Shown piece after piece: positions 60,393 to 64,000 of a stretch of DNA of 64,000 bases. Each line of letters opens with the position of its first letter. The stretch's first letter is position 1. This stretch comes from Pelagerythrobacter marensis. Lineage in GTDB: Bacteria > Pseudomonadota > Alphaproteobacteria > Sphingomonadales > Sphingomonadaceae. The notes below the pieces were generated by a model. It saw nothing but the letters and a program-made list of their open reading frames with translations. It had not been told where the DNA came from and made no database searches. A program made the position numbers and the translations under genes. Location: the NCBI RefSeq assembly GCF_036700095.1, contig NZ_CP144918.1:2171001-2235000 (forward strand). Direction: 5' to 3'.

Positions 60393-61271
60393 ATGAAGGT
60401 GGATCTCGTTTACAATCCCGTCGCCGGCAGCTTTCGTCCGGCCCGGCTCGATGCCCTGGCCGCCGCGTTTGCCGCGCGCGGGATGGAGGTTGCGGCGCTG
60501 CCGAGCGCGCGCCACGGTGCGCGCCTTTCGGGCGCCGCCGATCTCGTCTGCGTCCTGGGCGGGGACGGGACCTTGCGCGATACGGTCGAGGCGCTGGGCG
60601 AGGACGCGGGGCGCACCCCCCTTTGCATTGCGCCTGCCGGCACGATCAATCTGGTCGCCCGCGAACTCGGCTATGCCCGGCCGGCGGCGCGCTTCGCAGA
60701 CCAGGTGCTGGCCGCCTGGCATCGCGGGCGGGAAAGCTGGGTGCGTGCACCGCTCTACCGCCTCGGCACGACGCCGATCGTCGCCTGCCTGAGCATTGGA
60801 CCGGATAGCCATGCGGTTGCGCAAGTCTCGGCCGATCTCAAGCGGCGGATCGGCCGCTACGCTTATGTCGTGGCGGTCATGCGCCAGCTTGCCCGGTGGC
60901 CGCGCGAAACGATCGCCATCAGCGGCGAACTGTCCGACGGCACCCCTTTCGCATGCGAGGCCGAGGCTGCGATAGCGTCGCACGGCGCGTTCTATGCCGG
61001 GCCGTTCCGCCTCAGCCCCCGCGCCGGGCTGGCCGCGGATTCGGTGGAGCTGATCACCCTGCGCCGCTCGACCCGGATCGGCACTGCCGCGCTGACCGGT
61101 GCGGCGATCATGCGGCTGCCGCTCGACCGTCTCGGCCTGGCGGAGATCCGCACCGTGCGCCGGGTTGCCTTCGACCGGTGCGTCGGCCCGGTGCAGGTCG
61201 ACGGCGATCACATGGCCGATTGCGCGCACGAGATTGCGTCAAGCGGCATGGCGCTCAACTACGTCATCTGA
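60393..61271 (+). CDS. Diacylglycerol/lipid kinase-like protein
   Basis: 292 residues of the DagK/YegS lipid-kinase family. Features are VDLVYNPVAGSF, the nucleotide motif VLGGDGTLRDTVEAL and IAPAGTINLVARELG. The family phosphorylates diacylglycerol or sphingoid-type lipids, the latter of interest because sphingomonads contain glycosphingolipids. ATG 60393 with AGGGGG upstream. It sits inside a purine-gene neighbourhood but on the opposite strand, convergent with purC. Confidence 0.82.
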   Translation: MKVDLVYNPVAGSFRPARLDALAAAFAARGMEVAALPSARHGARLSGAADLVCVLGGDGTLRDTVEALGEDAGRTPLCIAPAGTINLVARELGYARPAARFADQVLAAWHRGRESWVRAPLYRLGTTPIVACLSIGPDSHAVAQVSADLKRRIGRYAYVVAVMRQLARWPRETIAISGELSDGTPFACEAEAAIASHGAFYAGPFRLSPRAGLAADSVELITLRRSTRIGTAALTGAAIMRLPLDRLGLAEIRTVRRVAFDRCVGPVQVDGDHMADCAHEIASSGMALNYVI

Positions 61272-61278
61272 CGGGCCG

Positions 61279-62082
61279 CTATTTCTTCGGTTTGATCGGG
61301 CTGCGCAGCTTGCCGCGGTGGGCGTTGAGGTCGAACACTTCGCCCGGGCCGTTGTCCTCGTTCTGGAGCAAGCCGAGGCGCCGGGCGACTTCCTGATACG
61401 CGTCTTCCTCGCCGCCGAGGTCGCGGCGGAAGCGGTCTTTGTCCAGCTTTTCGCCGGTGGTCATGTCCCACAGCCGGCATCCGTCGGGGCTGATTTCGTC
61501 GGCCAGGATCAGGCGGCTGTAGTCGCCATCCCAGATGCGGCCGAACTCCAGCTTGAAATCGACCAGGCGGATATTGATCGCCGCAAACATGCCGCAGAGA
61601 AAATCGTTGATGCGGATCGCCATGCTGGCGATGTCCTGCATTTCTTCGTTCGACGCCCAGTTGAAGCAGGCGATGTGCTCTTCCGCGATCAGCGGATCGC
61701 CGAGGCCATCGTCCTTGTAGTAGTATTCGATCAGCGTGTGGGGCAGCGGTTCGCCTTCCTCGATCCCCAGCCGTTTGGAGATGCTGCCGGCGGCGACGTT
61801 GCGCACGACCACTTCGATCGGAACGATCTCGGCCTGGCGAACGAGCTGTTCGCGCATGTTGAGACGCCGGATGAAGTGGGTCGGGATGCCGATATGGCCG
61901 AGGCGCAGGAAGATATATTCGCTGATGCGATTGTTGATCACACCCTTGCCGTTGATCGTGCCCTTCTTCTGAGCGTTGAAGGCGGTCGCGTCATCCTTGA
62001 AATACTGGATCAGCGTGCCCGGTTCGGGGCCCTCGTAAAGAATCTTGGCCTTGCCTTCGTAGATCTGGCGGCGACGGGGCAT
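61279..62082 (-). CDS. purC: SAICAR synthetase PurC
   Basis: 267 residues. [16 protein letters not shown], the [14 protein letters not shown] region, [27 protein letters not shown] and [16 protein letters not shown] are all standard. It joins CAIR with aspartate in purine synthesis. It converges on the lipid-kinase gene with seven bases between, and lies upstream of purS/purQ in the same direction. Confidence 0.97.
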   Translation of the reverse strand: MPRRRQIYEGKAKILYEGPEPGTLIQYFKDDATAFNAQKKGTINGKGVINNRISEYIFLRLGHIGIPTHFIRRLNMREQLVRQAEIVPIEVVVRNVAAGSISKRLGIEEGEPLPHTLIEYYYKDDGLGDPLIAEEHIACFNWASNEEMQDIASMAIRINDFLCGMFAAINIRLVDFKLEFGRIWDGDYSRLILADEISPDGCRLWDMTTGEKLDKDRFRRDLGGEEDAYQEVARRLGLLQNEDNGPGEVFDLNAHRGKLRSPIKPKK

Positions 62083-62227
62083 GGGAAATTCCTAGCGCGC
62101 AAAATAACGGTGCCCCGGCGGACGAAGCATGGTGCGCTCCGCCGATGCCGGGGCAGGAAGCCGCCCATACCGCGAAAGCCCGCCGAAGGCAATTGCGCCC
62201 CGGAAGGGCGAGGGCGGGGCGGCGCGT
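62083..62227. other. Gap between proA and purC
   Basis: 145 bases with no gene that I can support. It presumably carries the purC promoter and proA terminator; no strong stem with a T-run is visible. Confidence 0.3.
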
Positions 62228-63493
62228 TCAGGGCCGCGTCTGGCCGTCGCCGTGAACGAGATACTTGAAGCTGGTGAGCTGCTCCAGGCCGACCGGTCCG
62301 CGGGCGTGCATCTTGCCGGTCGCGATGCCGATTTCCGCGCCCATGCCGAACTCGCCCCCGTCGGAGAACTGGGTCGAGGCATTGTGCATCACCACCGCGC
62401 TGTCGATTGCGGTCATGAACCGGCGCGCGGCCTCCGCATCTTCGGTCAGGATGGCGTCGGTATGGTGGCTGGAATGCCTGTCGACCCAGGCGATCCCTTC
62501 GTCGAGCCCGTCGACGATCTTCACGCTGGCGATGGGGTCGAGATATTCGGTATCCCAGTCCTCTTCGGTCGCGGGCTTGATCCGGCTGTCGAGCGCGACG
62601 GCTTCCTCGTCGCCGCGCAGCTCGCAGTCCGCCGCCATCGCGTCGGCCAGCTTCGGCACCACCTGGTCGGCGATCTTGCGGTCGATCACGATGCTTTCGG
62701 TCGCCCCGCAGATCCCGGTGCGGCGCAGCTTGGCGTTGCGGATGATCTGCACCGCCTCGTCCACTTTCGCCGCCTCGTGAACATAGCTGTGGCAATTGCC
62801 GTCGAGGTGCAGCAGCGTGGGCACGCTTGCCTGATCGCGCACCAGCTCGACCAGGCCGCGGCCGCCGCGCGGGATCACCAGATCGACGAACTGGTCCGCC
62901 TTCAGCAGCGCGGCCACGGCCTCGCGGTCGGTGGTCTGCACCGTCTGCACGGCATCTTCGGGCAGGCCCGCGGCCTTCAGGCCGGCGCGCATCGCGGACA
63001 CGATTTCGCGCGTCGAATGGCGGCTTTCCGATCCGCCCCGCAGGATCACCGCATTGCCGGACTTGAGGCACAGCGCACTGGCGTCCGCGCCCACGTTGGG
63101 CCGCGATTCGTAGATCATGCCGATGACACCGATCGGCACCGCGACCCGCTCGATCTTCAGGCCATTGGGGCGGTCGAACTGCGCCAGCTTGCGCCCCACC
63201 GGGTCGGGCAGCTCGGCGATCTCCTCGAGCGCGCTGGCCATGCCCTCGATCCGGTCTTCGGTCAGGCGCAGGCGGTCGACGAAGCTGTCGGGCTTCTTGC
63301 CTTCGACGCTGGCGACGTCGGCCTGGTTCGCCTCGATCAGCGCGGCCGAGCCTTCCCGCAGCGCCTTGGCCGCTTCGCGCAGCGCCGTGTTCTTCGCCTC
63401 GGTGCTGGCCGACAGGAGCCCCCGTGCCGCTTCGCGCGCGCGGCGGCCCAGCTCGTGAATGTGAATTTGCGGGTCGAGTGTCTGATCGTTCAT
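62228..63493 (-). CDS. proA: Gamma-glutamyl phosphate reductase ProA
   Basis: 421 residues, aldehyde-dehydrogenase-like. [43 protein letters not shown] and the catalytic Cys in [10 protein letters not shown] are diagnostic. It makes glutamate-5-semialdehyde for proline. ATG 63493 (MNDQTLD) has GAGGA upstream and is preferred over the GTG 15 bases earlier. It follows proC (47 bases), making a proline-synthesis pair. Confidence 0.96.
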   Translation of the reverse strand: MNDQTLDPQIHIHELGRRAREAARGLLSASTEAKNTALREAAKALREGSAALIEANQADVASVEGKKPDSFVDRLRLTEDRIEGMASALEEIAELPDPVGRKLAQFDRPNGLKIERVAVPIGVIGMIYESRPNVGADASALCLKSGNAVILRGGSESRHSTREIVSAMRAGLKAAGLPEDAVQTVQTTDREAVAALLKADQFVDLVIPRGGRGLVELVRDQASVPTLLHLDGNCHSYVHEAAKVDEAVQIIRNAKLRRTGICGATESIVIDRKIADQVVPKLADAMAADCELRGDEEAVALDSRIKPATEEDWDTEYLDPIASVKIVDGLDEGIAWVDRHSSHHTDAILTEDAEAARRFMTAIDSAVVMHNASTQFSDGGEFGMGAEIGIATGKMHARGPVGLEQLTSFKYLVHGDGQTRP

Positions 63494-63539
63494 AATGTCC
63501 TCGTACACGTTCGTGTTAACGGCGGGAACGGCGCAATGG

Positions 63540-64000
63540 TCAGCGCAGCTCTACCGCCCGGTCGTAAGCGGCCTGTAGTGTGGAACGCATCAGGCGCGTC
63601 AATGTGTCGTCGCCGTTGAGGGCATCGAGCCCTGCGGCAGTGGTTCCCCCCTTGCTGGTCACCGAATTGCGCAGCGTTTCCAGATCGCCGTCGTCGTCGG
63701 CCTGTGCCATCGCGACCGTCCCGGCCATCGTACCCAGAACCATGGCGCGCGCTTCTTCGAGCGAGAAGCCCAGTTCCTGCGCTGCGGCGACATAGGTGCG
63801 CGCGATTTCGAAGACATATCCGGGGCCGGAGCCGGCAACCGCGGTCACGCGGTCGAGCTTGTCCTCGCTGTCGACCGTGATCGCGGTGCCGGTGCGGGCC
63901 ATCATGGCCTCGGCATGGGCGCGCTGGTCGTCGCTGACGCCGGGTGCGGGGCAAATGCCGCTGACGCCCTGGCCCACGGCGGCGGGCAGATTGGGCATGA
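63540..64000 (-). CDS. proC: Pyrroline-5-carboxylate reductase ProC (5' part beyond window)
   Basis: C-terminal 152 or more residues of Pro[16 protein letters not shown] continues from outside the window; [31 protein letters not shown] and a final [11 protein letters not shown] are diagnostic. It catalyses the last step of proline synthesis. The N-terminal NAD(P)-binding part lies past base 64000. Confidence 0.94.
   Translation of the reverse strand, partial: MPNLPAAVGQGVSGICPAPGVSDDQRAHAEAMMARTGTAITVDSEDKLDRVTAVAGSGPGYVFEIARTYVAAAQELGFSLEEARAMVLGTMAGTVAMAQADDDGDLETLRNSVTSKGGTTAAGLDALNGDDTLTRLMRSTLQAAYDRAVELR

Overview
The window looks like chromosomal DNA of a Sphingomonadales alphaproteobacterium (Sphingomonadaceae or Erythrobacteraceae type). 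The evidence is the high-GC coding sequence, three large TonB-dependent receptors (one with the plug style common in Caulobacter/Xanthomonas-like bacteria), a FrnE-type DsbA protein beside nudC, and ordinary alphaproteobacterial versions of glmS, purS/purQ/purC and proA/proC. I see no tRNA, rRNA, CRISPR array, insertion sequence or phage gene. The genus call is inference.

Layout. 1-1523: end of nudC and a DsbA-like protein. 1524-11243: an AT-rich leader, then an adhesin locus (DUF4019-like protein, a 2200-residue trimeric autotransporter adhesin, a BamE/OmpA-like partner resembling TpgA, a second DUF4019-like protein) and a small lipoprotein. 11247-15451 (minus): a signalling operon of response regulator, LysM/FecR-domain exported protein and CHASE2 histidine kinase. 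15719-15931: a small zinc-ribbon protein. 15976-17888 (minus): an SDR and a LuxR-type regulator, divergent from the catabolic operon.

18027-31588 is the centrepiece: fourteen tightly packed plus-strand genes that match the bacterial pathway for the last two steroid rings (C and D; the HIP-CoA pathway). They include ipdA, ipdB, an EchA13-like crotonase, ipdC, echA20, four acyl-CoA dehydrogenase subunits including fadE30, fadA6, two SDRs including ipdF, a MaoC hydratase and fadD3. Downstream (31735-41861) come a TonB receptor, an MFS protein, a metal-dependent amidohydrolase, a LysR regulator, a KshA-family Rieske oxygenase with all metal ligands, an acetoacetate-decarboxylase-family protein, another SDR and a second MFS protein. 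I read this as an uptake and accessory-oxidation extension of the steroid cluster, but its substrate is unknown.

41920-46997: a CpaF ATPase without other Tad pilus genes, an O-antigen ligase/polymerase-like membrane protein, and glmS. 47151-55508 (minus) is a second accessory island: TonB receptor, periplasmic SurE-like nucleotidase, PTP-like phosphatase lipoprotein, second TonB receptor and a Tat-exported class V aminotransferase. It is faced by a divergent regulator with two TetR DNA-binding domains. It looks like an outer-membrane and periplasmic acquisition system for a phosphorylated or amino-bearing molecule. 56964-64000 returns to housekeeping: a GGDEF-EAL protein, purQ/purS, a lipid-kinase-like protein, purC, proA and the 3' part of proC.

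Regulatory threads. A TTACA/TGTAA motif occurs both upstream of the response-regulator operon and in the AT-rich adhesin leader, so the two may share a regulator. Most catabolic genes overlap by 1-4 bases (ATGA or TGATG), which implies translational coupling through the pathway.
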